This document shows positions 34,881 through 42,150 of a DNA stretch of 64,000 nt, piece by piece. A model generated the notes under the pieces. The model ran no database searches. It was given only the letters and a program-made list of their open reading frames with translations, and had not been told where the DNA came from. The DNA is from Pseudoduganella albidiflava (GTDB taxonomy: Bacteria; Pseudomonadota; Gammaproteobacteria; Burkholderiales; Burkholderiaceae_D), in NCBI RefSeq assembly GCF_004322755.1, contig NZ_CP036401.1, forward strand, positions 4,464,001 to 4,528,000, read 5' to 3'. A program made the translations under genes and the position numbers. Within the stretch, counting starts at the first letter, position 1. Every line of letters begins with the position of its first letter.

Positions 34881-35360
34881 ATGATGGCTCAAGCAGCGCA
34901 GTTCGACACTTTCACCTTGGAGCGTACGTTTGCCGCCCCGCCGGCGCGCGTGTTCCGGGCGTTCAGCGATCCGCGCGAGAAGAAGCGCTGGTTTGCCGAG
35001 GGCGCCCAGCATGAAATCGAGCAGTACGACATGCAATTCGAAGTGGGCGGACGCGAACTGGCGCGCTACCGCTTCAAGCCCGGCACGCCCTTCGCCGGCG
35101 TGGCGCTGGCATCGGACGGGTACATCCTCGATATCGTGCCGCAACAGCGCATCGTTGCCGCCGCCACGATGGCGATGGGCGAACGGCGCTTCTCCGCTTC
35201 GTTGCACACCTTCGAGTTCTTCAGCGACGGCCCCGACGCCACGCGCCTCGTCTTCACCCATCAGGCGATGTATGGCGACGGTGCGGACGGCCCGGACCTG
35301 CGACGGATCGGCTGGCAGCAGTTGCTGGACCAGTTGCACGCTGCCCTGGCGGTCGAATAA
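34881..35360 (+). CDS. SRPBCC/AHSA1 domain protein
   Basis: 159 residues with the START-like fold of the Aha1 C-terminal family: FTLERTFAAPPARVFRAFSD at the front and the family's repeated RIVAAATMAMGERRFSASL. It binds hydrophobic ligands in some homologues, and the substrate is unknown. GGAGGG lies directly upstream. Paired with an ArsR gene 8 bp downstream, a common pairing in which the two are co-repressed. Confidence 0.9.
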   Translation: MMAQAAQFDTFTLERTFAAPPARVFRAFSDPREKKRWFAEGAQHEIEQYDMQFEVGGRELARYRFKPGTPFAGVALASDGYILDIVPQQRIVAAATMAMGERRFSASLHTFEFFSDGPDATRLVFTHQAMYGDGADGPDLRRIGWQQLLDQLHAALAVE

Positions 35361-35368
35361 GGCCCGGC

Positions 35369-35716
35369 ATGAACGGAGTACACGCAATGCAGGCGGACGC
35401 GGCGGACCAGGTTTTCGCCGCGCTGGGCGACGCCACCCGCCGCGCGATCGTCAAGCGGGTGGCCCAGGGGCCGCAATCGGTCAGCGCCCTGGCCGCCGCG
35501 CTGGATGTCACGCTGACCGCCATCTCCCAGCATCTGCACGTGTTGCAAACCTGCGGCTTGCTGCGGACGCGCAAGGTCGGCCGCGTCCGGATGTGCGAGC
35601 TCGACGCACAAGGACTCGACGTCCTCGCACAATGGGTGGCGGTCAACCGCCGGATGTGGGAACAGCGTTTCGATGCACTGGATGCGTTGTTGCAGAAGAA
35701 CCCGGAAGGGAAATGA
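35369..35716 (+). CDS. ArsR family transcriptional repressor
   Basis: 115 residues. The winged helix (about 12-90) contains ALGDATRRAIVKRVAQGP, SVSALAAALDVTLTAISQHL as recognition region and a wing with RTRKVGRVRMCEL. The metal-binding Cys pairs of ArsR/CadC are missing, as in the AHSA1-linked subgroup. It probably binds the two palindromes at 34817-34868 and represses its own operon. Confidence 0.92.
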   Translation: MNGVHAMQADAADQVFAALGDATRRAIVKRVAQGPQSVSALAAALDVTLTAISQHLHVLQTCGLLRTRKVGRVRMCELDAQGLDVLAQWVAVNRRMWEQRFDALDALLQKNPEGK

Positions 35717-35812
35717 AGCGACGGCTCACCATGCCACGGCTTGCCGCCGCCACCCCATAGCGCCGGTCGGGCGACTGCGCCTTGCAGGCCTTGACCGCCA
35801 ACACGATCAGTC

Positions 35813-35951
35813 AGTAATGCCGTTAAGTTAAGCCGACCCCTAGGGCAAATTCCGGGGTCAGACCCGCCGGGTCTGACCCCAGCCCTTCGCCGTTGGGGGT
35901 GAATGCCTGCGCTTTCAATATGTCAGGTAACGCTTAACTTAACGGCATTAC
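35813..35951. mobile_element. Non-autonomous repeat element, copy 1
   Basis: 139 bp with 20-bp perfect terminal inverted repeats (GTAATGCCGTTAAGTTAAGC), bounded by 8-bp target duplications GATCAGTC at 35805-35812 and 35952-35959. The core carries GGGGTCAGACCC and its complement as a stem. The right-hand duplication covers the stop codon of the phosphatase gene. No ORF. An 8-bp duplication and a GTAA end fit IS66-family transposition. Confidence 0.85.
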
Positions 35952-35953
35952 GA

Positions 35954-38056
35954 TCAGTCGGTACTTCCCAGACGCTGCTCGGCAGCCGCCGCGGCGGAGG
36001 CTTCCTGCCCCGGCGCCAGGAACCGGGTCGACGGCCGGCCATCGGCGTTGTGCTGGACGATGCGCACCGGCCGCCCTTGAGCGTCGAGCCACACCTGGCC
36101 GATGCCGGCGCCGTTCCAGACCCGCTCGCCTTGATGGCGCGCGTCCGGCAGGCGCGGCGTGATGGCGAGATCGCGGCGCTGGGTGAACAGGTTCAGCGGC
36201 GAGCGCGGCGAATACAGCCAGCGATTGAGGCGGTCGAGCCAGTTGAGCAGGCCACGCGGGAATTCGTTCTTGATGCCGCTGCTGGTGATCTGCCAGATAT
36301 GCGGCGTGCGGTCCGATTCGCGCACCTCGACATCGTAGGCGAAGGAATAGTGCACGTCGCCCGACAGGACCACGTAATTGCCCGGGGTGCGCGAATGCCG
36401 GAAGATATTGAGCATGCTGCTGGCGGCTCCGCGGTGCGCCATCCAGTTCTCGGCGTCGACGATCAGGGCCTGGCCGATGAAGGTGGCAACCCTCTGCACC
36501 ACCTCGATCAGCTTGACCCCGAACATGGGCGCCGCCGAGACGATGACGGCGGCCGATTCGTCCAGCAACTCGTGCTGCAGCTCGGTCAGCGCTTCCCAGT
36601 CCATCAGGCCCGACGGATGGCTGGGCCGGCGCCGGTTACGCCAGCGCCGGGTGCGCGTATCGAGCACGATGATCGCGGGCTTGGTCCGTATGACGAAATC
36701 CCACTGGCGGAAAGCCAGCAGGCGCCCGATCAGCGCGTCCTGGACCGGCGCATCCAGTCGATTGTCAGCACAAGCACCATCGTCCGGCGCCGCCGTGGCG
36801 GCCAGCACCGCCATGTCCTCCAGCGCCGCCTTAAACACATCGGGGCGGTTGCCCCAGCCCTGGCACAGCATGTAGGCGATCAGCGCGTTGCCCACGATGC
36901 GGCGCGAGAACGGGTGCCCGTAGGCGGCAGCTTCCCACTTGGCCGACAGGTTCCAGTCATCGGTGACGTCATGGTCGTCGAAGATCATCAGGGTCTGCAC
37001 GTGCGCGAGCAGCCGCGCGGCCCGAGGCAGGCTGCCGCAAAAGCCCTCCATCGCCTTCGACTCGCGCCGCCAGCGCTCCGCATGCCTGGGTTCCAGCGCG
37101 GGCGGCGGCGCAACCGCCACCAGTTGCCATGGCACGGGCGACCAGACCAGCAGGTACATGGCCATCATCTCGGCCAATGTCATCAGGTGGTTTTGCGCAT
37201 TGGCCGTGGTGAAGATCGGCTTTTCCTTGCCGCCAAAGAAGCGGTCGCGCAGCGCCTCGTTGGAGTGGGCGGCAGGCAGCAACTCCTCGCGCCGGTAGTA
37301 ACTGGCCGGATGGCGGTACAGCTCTTCGCTGTCGGCGACCACGGCGCCTTCCAGGCATTCGGCGAACAGGCCCAGGCGCCGGATCAGCGCATGGATCGCC
37401 ACCAGCGTGGGGCCCGCCACATCGTCGGCATACACCTGGTCGCCGCACATGATGAGCATGGCGGGCCGCTCGTCGGGGCGTTCGATGCATTCGGCCAGCA
37501 AGGCATCGCCGCGCGCCAGGCCGTCCGGCGCTGGAAAATGCGGCTTGCGGCACGAGCCATACAGGATATTGTCGCTGCGGCTGCGCAGCACCATGTTCGG
37601 CCGCGCCGCCCCTTCATGCAGCAGGTGCGGCGCCCACTGCCCGATGCCGGCCTCTTCGCCGTCACCCTGCGTGATGAGCAAGTCATACTCGATGACCGTG
37701 TCTTGCGGGAGCGGCTCGGGCAGCGGCACATCGATCAGGTGCACGAAGGCGTGCCGGCCGACAGGAACCACGCGGCAGTGGCTTTCGTCCAGGAGCAGGC
37801 GCCACGACGCGCCTCCCCTGGGTGCCAGCAGCAGGGTCAGCTCGAGCGGCACGCTGCCGACCAGCCACAGCACCAGGCGGCCCGGTTCGAGTCGGCGCAG
37901 GATGGGACCGGCAAGTACGGGCGGGAGGCCGTCAGGGGCAGGAATCTGGATCAATCTGGTGCGCTGTCTGGGTGAATGAACAGGCCAGTGTAGCAGACGC
38001 GCCGGAGGACTTGGAGGTGCACACAGCTCATCCGTACGCAAGCCCGGGCAGTCCAT
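35954..38056 (-). CDS. PhoD-like metallophosphatase
   Basis: 700 residues. Metal-binding blocks of the PhoD/PAP fold: GSCRKPH, CGDQVYADDVAGP, FDDHDVTDDWN and SGDVHYSFAYDVE. These proteins hydrolyse phosphomono- or diesters with metal ions. There is no signal peptide at the annotated start, and a shorter start near 37955 (LIQIPAPDG) is possible because the first 30 residues look atypical. The 3' end abuts a mobile element that duplicated the stop region. Confidence 0.8.
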   Translation of the reverse strand: MDCPGLRTDELCAPPSPPARLLHWPVHSPRQRTRLIQIPAPDGLPPVLAGPILRRLEPGRLVLWLVGSVPLELTLLLAPRGGASWRLLLDESHCRVVPVGRHAFVHLIDVPLPEPLPQDTVIEYDLLITQGDGEEAGIGQWAPHLLHEGAARPNMVLRSRSDNILYGSCRKPHFPAPDGLARGDALLAECIERPDERPAMLIMCGDQVYADDVAGPTLVAIHALIRRLGLFAECLEGAVVADSEELYRHPASYYRREELLPAAHSNEALRDRFFGGKEKPIFTTANAQNHLMTLAEMMAMYLLVWSPVPWQLVAVAPPPALEPRHAERWRRESKAMEGFCGSLPRAARLLAHVQTLMIFDDHDVTDDWNLSAKWEAAAYGHPFSRRIVGNALIAYMLCQGWGNRPDVFKAALEDMAVLAATAAPDDGACADNRLDAPVQDALIGRLLAFRQWDFVIRTKPAIIVLDTRTRRWRNRRRPSHPSGLMDWEALTELQHELLDESAAVIVSAAPMFGVKLIEVVQRVATFIGQALIVDAENWMAHRGAASSMLNIFRHSRTPGNYVVLSGDVHYSFAYDVEVRESDRTPHIWQITSSGIKNEFPRGLLNWLDRLNRWLYSPRSPLNLFTQRRDLAITPRLPDARHQGERVWNGAGIGQVWLDAQGRPVRIVQHNADGRPSTRFLAPGQEASAAAAAEQRLGSTD

Positions 38057-38192
38057 CGCGCCGGAAGCGCCGCCGGCCAGCTCGGTGATCAGCGCCCGCG
38101 GCGGTGGCGGGCCAAGACGACGGACGGTCAGCTAATATTAGCAATGCCGCCCCGGCGCAGGCCGTGGAGAAGCTTCCCGCCGACGCGGGCCG

Positions 38193-38259
38193 GTCGCAAC
38201 GCGCCAGTGTGCGATGTTGGTGTGCTCCGAGGACCCGCTACCGGTTTTATCAGGCGCTC
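38193..38259. repeat. Left copy of the degenerate direct repeat flanking the islet
   Basis: Begins GTCGCAA, contains CAGTGT and CGATGT, and ends TATCAGGCGCTC. It aligns with 41945-42008 at roughly 70 percent by eye. With the motif array it fills the 332-bp gap 38057-38388, which has no gene. Confidence 0.6.
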
Positions 38260-38268
38260 TAGATCGCA

Positions 38269-38436
38269 CTAAAACCGTCCCCTTCAGTCTAAAACGGTCT
38301 TCAATCAGTGCCGCGCTCGATTTTTTAGACCAGAATCGCCTTTTTCGTGCGAAGCATGGACTGGATTAGACTGCCCAGCATGGTTATTTCAGATCGTTTT
38401 AGACCGGCTTGCTGTCGCATTGGACCGTTTTAGCAG
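38269..38436. repeat. Iterated TTTTAGACC motif, left cluster
   Basis: Six occurrences in both orientations: 38269 (CTAAAACC), 38287-38299 (GTCTAAAACGGTC), 38323-38331, 38363-38372 (GGATTAGACT), 38395-38407 and 38423-38436. The fullest form is near GATCGTTTTAGACCGG. The last two lie in the 3' end of the RAMA-like ORF. Confidence 0.65.
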
Positions 38437-38868
38437 GAGGTCTGCTTCACGCGCCCGGCAGTTGTCGGCCCGAACCCAGCCATCATCGCCGGGAAAGCGC
38501 AGCCAGATGAAGCGCCAGGCGTTCCGCCCCCTGGCGTGGCGATTTGCGAACTGCGATGGCGTCAGTGTCGCGCCGTCATCCGAAACAATGTGGTCGCCGC
38601 CAACTTTGGCAAACCCTGCGGTTTGGCCATAAGTGGTGCGCAATATCGTTCCCTCTGGCAGGAACAACGTCTTCCATTGAAAGCCCCTCAAGGCCGGGCC
38701 ATTCTCGCGCAAGGATTGTCGAATGGTTTCCGTTGCCAGCCAGCGCCTGACCAGTTCAGCCAAGAAAGCATCCACTTTGGCGCCTGGGCGGGTCTCGGCG
38801 AGATGTAATTCCAGTTGCAGAAAATCCTGCACGGGAAGATATACCGGTTGTTTCGCCTCATATTCCAT
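38389..38868 (-). CDS. RAMA-like domain protein of unknown role
   Basis: 159 residues from MEYEAKQPVYL, preceded by AGAGGA. The N-terminal third (about 1-58) is helical, resembling ribbon-helix-helix/arm domains. The C-terminal part has the RAMA-type pattern: LFLPEGTILRTTY, FAKVGGDHIVSDDGATLTPS, then NAWRFIWLRFPGDDGW. RAMA domains are linked to restriction-modification and DNA-associated proteins. The codon use is less GC-rich than flanking genes. It lies between two clusters of the TTTTAGACC motif, which may be its control region. Confidence 0.7.
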   Translation of the reverse strand: MEYEAKQPVYLPVQDFLQLELHLAETRPGAKVDAFLAELVRRWLATETIRQSLRENGPALRGFQWKTLFLPEGTILRTTYGQTAGFAKVGGDHIVSDDGATLTPSQFANRHARGRNAWRFIWLRFPGDDGWVRADNCRAREADLLLKRSNATASRSKTI

Positions 38869-38933
38869 GATCAATCCTCTCTAAATGGGTTTAATACTTT
38901 GACCGAGGGACAGGAATAAGATTGTTTTAGACT

Positions 38934-39056
38934 TCGGAATGCTTGATATGGATCGAATTAGATTTCGGACGTTCACTTTTAGACCATATTCACTGCCGAG
39001 ACGCGTGAACGAGAGCGAATTGGATGATTATCGATCTCTTTCGACCGATTTAGACC
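38934..39056. repeat. Iterated TTTTAGACC motif, right cluster
   Basis: Four occurrences: 38934-38942, 38955-38968 (GAATTAGATTTCGG), 38976-38985 and 39047-39056 (GATTTAGACC), upstream of the RAMA-like gene. With the left cluster they give ten copies in 0.8 kb. Confidence 0.65.
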
Positions 39057-39153
39057 AACCGTGAAATTGTGGGAAGCCCACTGTGGGTGCCGAGGATGGA
39101 CGCGTTTTTCAAGATCCAGCAATCGCTCGAGCCTTCGCCCGCACGTCGGACGT

Positions 39154-39432
39154 CTATAACTCAGCATCGTGGACTTCTTTCCCAAGCGCCGCCGTGAGCT
39201 TGGCGCACAGTTTGGTCATCCATCCCCTGAAAAACAGTGGGTCGACATTTCCTTCAACCAGCAGGCCGCTTGGCTCGGCGGAAGCCGCAATGAAGCGCTC
39301 GCTGCCCCAGGGGCCGAACCAGGATGAATGCTCATCAAGCCACCCATTCATGGATCGATACACCGCGGAGACCTTAACCCAGTCAGCACCGGAAAGGTCA
39401 TAAGGAAGATTCAGAGTAATCGAGTGGATCAC
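39154..39432 (-). CDS. Hypothetical protein, 92 residues
   Basis: A coherent small protein with a GTG start at 39432 and no strong ribosome-binding site. Sequence landmarks are YRSMNGWLDE, SWFGPWGS and ASAEPSGLLVEGN. I recall this pattern in small orphan proteins near toxin-immunity loci, but no named family is certain. Lower GC than the surrounding chromosome. No toxin gene is adjacent. Confidence 0.55.
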   Translation of the reverse strand: MIHSITLNLPYDLSGADWVKVSAVYRSMNGWLDEHSSWFGPWGSERFIAASAEPSGLLVEGNVDPLFFRGWMTKLCAKLTAALGKEVHDAEL

Positions 39433-39611
39433 AGGATGGTCTGATGCGAGCTCGGTCTGCTCTTGGAGAGACGCCGTTCAGTGTACGACCGCTTCCTCCC
39501 CGAAGCAATTACCGGAAGGGCGCCAAGCCGATCTATCGTCACGAGACATATCTGTGTTGCTTGCGACTAATGCATCGACGCTGGCCTGGCTCCCTAATTG
39601 CTAAGCACAAA

Positions 39612-39929
39612 TTAGTCGGCCTCGCACCAGCACCACACAGCGCCGGCTTCATACCCTCTCGAGCATCGGGTGCATCCGCCTAGCCCGGCACATTGTCGAC
39701 TGCTCGTAGTCACGCACCTCGGAAATCGGTCCATCTTTGACACAATATTTTCCGCTTCCTCAGCGCTACCGCGTGAATTGGTAAGCAACTCAAGCAGCTC
39801 AGCGCGTGACATTGCAGCTAGAAATGTCTTGCCATCGATCTCGATGCGTTTGAAACCATATTGCGAAACCACAACCGGCATGGCTTCTCCAGTGACAACC
39901 CCATCAAATAGTTCCGCCTCGGTAGTCAT
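39612..39929 (-). CDS. Small protein with six-cysteine tail
   Basis: 105 residues. Start ATG at 39929 with GAGGAAAA upstream, a good signal. The N-terminal 68 residues are ordinary (VSQYGFKRIEIDGKTFLAAM). The last 36 residues hold six Cys: FPRC, RQC, GGC, TRC and WCWC, spaced like a disulfide or metal knuckle. No signal peptide is present. It could be a precursor of a modified peptide, a metal-binding protein or an orphan immunity-type protein. Confidence 0.6.
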   Translation of the reverse strand: MTTEAELFDGVVTGEAMPVVVSQYGFKRIEIDGKTFLAAMSRAELLELLTNSRGSAEEAENIVSKMDRFPRCVTTSSRQCAGLGGCTRCSRGYEAGAVWCWCEAD

Positions 39930-39991
39930 TTGATTTTCCTCGTCTCAAACATTGTGGGTCTTAGAGTTTAGGCTAAGTTAGCGAAAAAAAT

Positions 39992-40250
39992 GTAAGCGAT
40001 TGTCGTGTAGGTGAGCGTCGGCGGTACGCGATTTAAGTTAAGCGTCTGCTCAGCAGCGTCTTGAGCACCGAGAGTTAAAGGGAGATGATGCTTGCCACAC
40101 CGCTGGGAAGCGAAGTTCAGCTGGCCAGCTTGGCGGCACAGTTCCAGGGCAGGAAGTAGTCGACACGGTTTACAGGATGATCGGCGATATGCGTTAGCAC
40201 ATGGCGCAGCTAGGCTTCGGGCTCGATACCGTTCAGCCAGTCCCAGCAGC
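39992..40250 (-). pseudogene. IS66-family transposase (TnpC) 3' remnant
   Basis: On the minus strand the codons before the stop at 40117-40119 read LRHVLTHIADHPVNRVDYF and then LPWNCAAKLAS, the characteristic end of IS66 transposase; upstream DWLNGIEPEA is followed by a TAG (40210-40212) where Trp is usual. Nothing further upstream survives. A GTAAGCGATTGTCG sequence at 39992 has the form of an IS66 terminal inverted repeat. TTAAGTTAAGCGT at 40033-40045 matches the inner terminal repeat of the 140-bp elements in this window. Confidence 0.72.
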
Positions 40251-40261
40251 GCTTTGAGCGC

Positions 40262-40551
40262 TCCATATGCCAAACCCACAAAGATCGTCGTGAGCAACGT
40301 AACAGCTAGACACTGCACGCCAGCGACACTGGGTTGGATGTCCACGATTCACAGCCGTACCGAGGCCTGCAAATCTCGCCTTCGACAACAATCGCATACA
40401 GATCGCTTCCTATCCAGACCGCAAGCGCGATGGACACCGGCAACACGACAGGCGACACCAGCACAAGCATACCGGACGGCACTGGCTGATTGCTCGGCGT
40501 GGATCGCGACGGAACGTTATCACTCGAATTGCCTAGCTTGGGGGCGGCCAA
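40262..40551 (-). pseudogene. Possible decayed two-helix membrane protein
   Basis: One frame gives a hydrophobic segment (MLVLVSPVVLPVSIALAVWI) from a TTG start. A second frame adds QCLAVTLLTTIFVGLAYGAL after a shift near 40330, and this runs into the IS66 fragment. The combination suggests a frameshifted and truncated gene, but a chance hydrophobic stretch is possible. Confidence 0.3.
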
Positions 40552-40697
40552 GCGGTTTCGTTGCCTCTTCCTGGACCTAATCTAACTTCCGATGATGAAT
40601 TTGCGGGGGGCCGCTGAAACGGCGGCCGACAGGAATCGCAACAGTATGCGCGCGTCGATGAAGGGCTATCCATTGGCCTCGAAGGTCAAAGGACCAC

Positions 40698-40722
40698 TTA
40701 TGGCCGAAAACGGCCGTTTTCT
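40698..40722. terminator. Terminator-like hairpin in a gene-free stretch
   Basis: GGCCG-AAAA-CGGCC followed by GTTTTCT lies in 40552-40819, where no gene was found. It could terminate rightward transcription, but no rightward gene exists here. Confidence 0.4.
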
Positions 40723-40819
40723 ACAGAAAAGCCTTTTGGTACACGGAAAAGTTTCTGAGTATTACACAAGGCCGCTCCTGCCCCAAAACAGCGTTCGCTC
40801 AGCACGGCTGTTACCAATT

Positions 40820-41164
40820 TCAGGGATGCGAAAATAATACCTTGATTGCTGCATCATGCTGACCAGCTAGCAACGCAATTTCTGCTGGGACGACGACCTC
40901 GCTCCAAGATAACCGTGCATGGACGGACACTATTAGATACAGCTCACAGTAGGAACCAGCTAACTCCGTTTTGATCCATGTAAGAGTGCTGCACATTGTA
41001 TCAAGAGTTATGGGAAGGGAAATATACCTACTTTTATCTGTAGGTCGCATACCTCCACGACGACACTCGAAGCGAATGGCTATTCGTTCGAAAGTTTGAG
41101 AATCGATCCCATGAACTACGATGAAATAGGCAAGCTGGTCGTCTTTGTTAGCTGTTGTAATCAA
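40820..41164 (-). CDS. Hypothetical protein, 114 residues, faintly DUF4279-like
   Basis: TTG start, in-frame stop just upstream and no ribosome-binding site. The C-terminal half (ELYLIVSVHARLSWSEVVV, then ALLAGQHDAAIKVLF) resembles DUF4279 proteins, whose function is not settled, some being tied to toxin immunity. The N-terminus does not match well. It may be a truncated copy. Confidence 0.45.
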   Translation of the reverse strand: MITTANKDDQLAYFIVVHGIDSQTFERIAIRFECRRGGMRPTDKSRYISLPITLDTMCSTLTWIKTELAGSYCELYLIVSVHARLSWSEVVVPAEIALLAGQHDAAIKVLFSHP

Positions 41165-41332
41165 GGTTCTTTAGCCCAGCATCCAGACCGGGATTTTATT
41201 CGTGTTAATTCTGATCGGTTCGACTTCTGGCCGAACTCGCCGTTTGTCACAGGAAAGCACGCAGTCGAACCGAAAAGTCACATACTATCACCATAGGTGG
41301 CGCCTGTCCGTTCCAGCGATCGCATAGCGAAA

Positions 41333-41872
41333 CTACATGACGCCCCACCACATTTGCCGGGCTCCGGGCTCTGGTTTGAGCTGGTGCGACACCGATGTCA
41401 CTGTCTCAAGCAAAGCGGTCACCTCTGCTGGCTTTTTTCCGCGCATCGTAGAAAACCCCGCAGTATTGACAATCGCCTGTTTGAAGGCGCTAAGCTCATT
41501 GGCGTCCCAACAAGCAAATGCCCAAGTTCCGGCTGGAATTACGTGTTTGATAACGTCCATGTCCCATTTATAGCAAATGCGCAAGCGCAGTCTATGAACT
41601 GGCGAAGGCGCCAAAATAGGGTCAAATGGAAGCCGGAGAAGTCTGACTAGGCCAATCTCGAGACGAGTTCCACGCCCGTGATCCGTTACGCCCTCATAGC
41701 ACGCGATCCCATCTCCATCCTCAGCAAGTACATTGCAGAACCTAGTGGCGGTCCAAAACTCTGCCATAGCGTCGAACGCAGTCGGCAAATTTAGGGATGA
41801 AAGCTTGAGCGATTTGGCGCGAAGGAAAGATCGAAACTCTTTCTCGACTTGAGAAGATTCTTTTATAAGCAT
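41333..41872 (-). CDS. Hypothetical protein, 179 residues
   Basis: A soluble protein starting MLIKESSQVEKEF at an ATG without a clear ribosome-binding site. Notable are LEIGLVRLLRLPFDPILAPS and the Trp-containing FACWDANELSAFKQAI. The composition and length suggest a real gene, but I recognise no family. It is the rightmost of the islet's orphan genes, all read leftward. Confidence 0.55.
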   Translation of the reverse strand: MLIKESSQVEKEFRSFLRAKSLKLSSLNLPTAFDAMAEFWTATRFCNVLAEDGDGIACYEGVTDHGRGTRLEIGLVRLLRLPFDPILAPSPVHRLRLRICYKWDMDVIKHVIPAGTWAFACWDANELSAFKQAIVNTAGFSTMRGKKPAEVTALLETVTSVSHQLKPEPGARQMWWGVM

Positions 41873-41912
41873 GGGCTAATTATAGAAAGAAGGCGAATCT
41901 GACCGGCGGTCC

Positions 41913-41949
41913 GCGACAGTCCGCTTCTGGCCCAAAAGCGGCCTGTCGC
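41913..41949. repeat. Long hairpin near the right islet boundary
   Basis: GCGACAG-T-CCGCTT pairs with AAGCGG-C-CTGTCGC: 13 of 14 positions match around a 9-nt loop. It overlaps the start of the right direct repeat. Confidence 0.7.
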
Positions 41950-42008
41950 AATGGCTCAGTGTACGATGTCGTTGCTCTAAGGACAAGTAACCTGTCTATC
42001 AGGCGCTC
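41945..42008. repeat. Right copy of the degenerate direct repeat flanking the islet
   Basis: Begins GTCGCAA, contains CAGTGTACGATGTC and ends TATCAGGCGCTC. It is the counterpart of 38193-38259. The AT-richer islet lies between the two. Confidence 0.6.
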
Positions 42009-42031
42009 CAGGCAATAACCTTTGAAACGTG

Positions 42032-42056
42032 AAAAAAAGGGGCCATTGGCCCCTTT
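42032..42056 (-). terminator. Intrinsic terminator of the sugar dehydrogenase gene
   Basis: On the minus strand AAAGGGGCC-AAT-GGCCCCTTT forms a 9-bp stem followed by further T residues, 95 bp after the stop codon. Confidence 0.88.
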
Positions 42057-42150
42057 ACCGAGTACTGAAGTCAACGATGTGCCCGGGCGATTATCTGGCT
42101 GTAACCACGCTGGAGTCGTGGCATGCCCGCGCCACACAATTCCCCCTGCC

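Noticed and set aside
39444..39683. 79-codon plus-strand ORF
   Set aside because: Overlaps the convincing minus-strand gene and lacks start signals.
39992..40250. Active IS66 element
   Set aside because: Only the last 44 codons remain, with an internal stop and no left end.
40592..40837. 81-codon plus-strand ORF in the islet
   Set aside because: No ribosome-binding site, no family and irregular composition; more likely chance.
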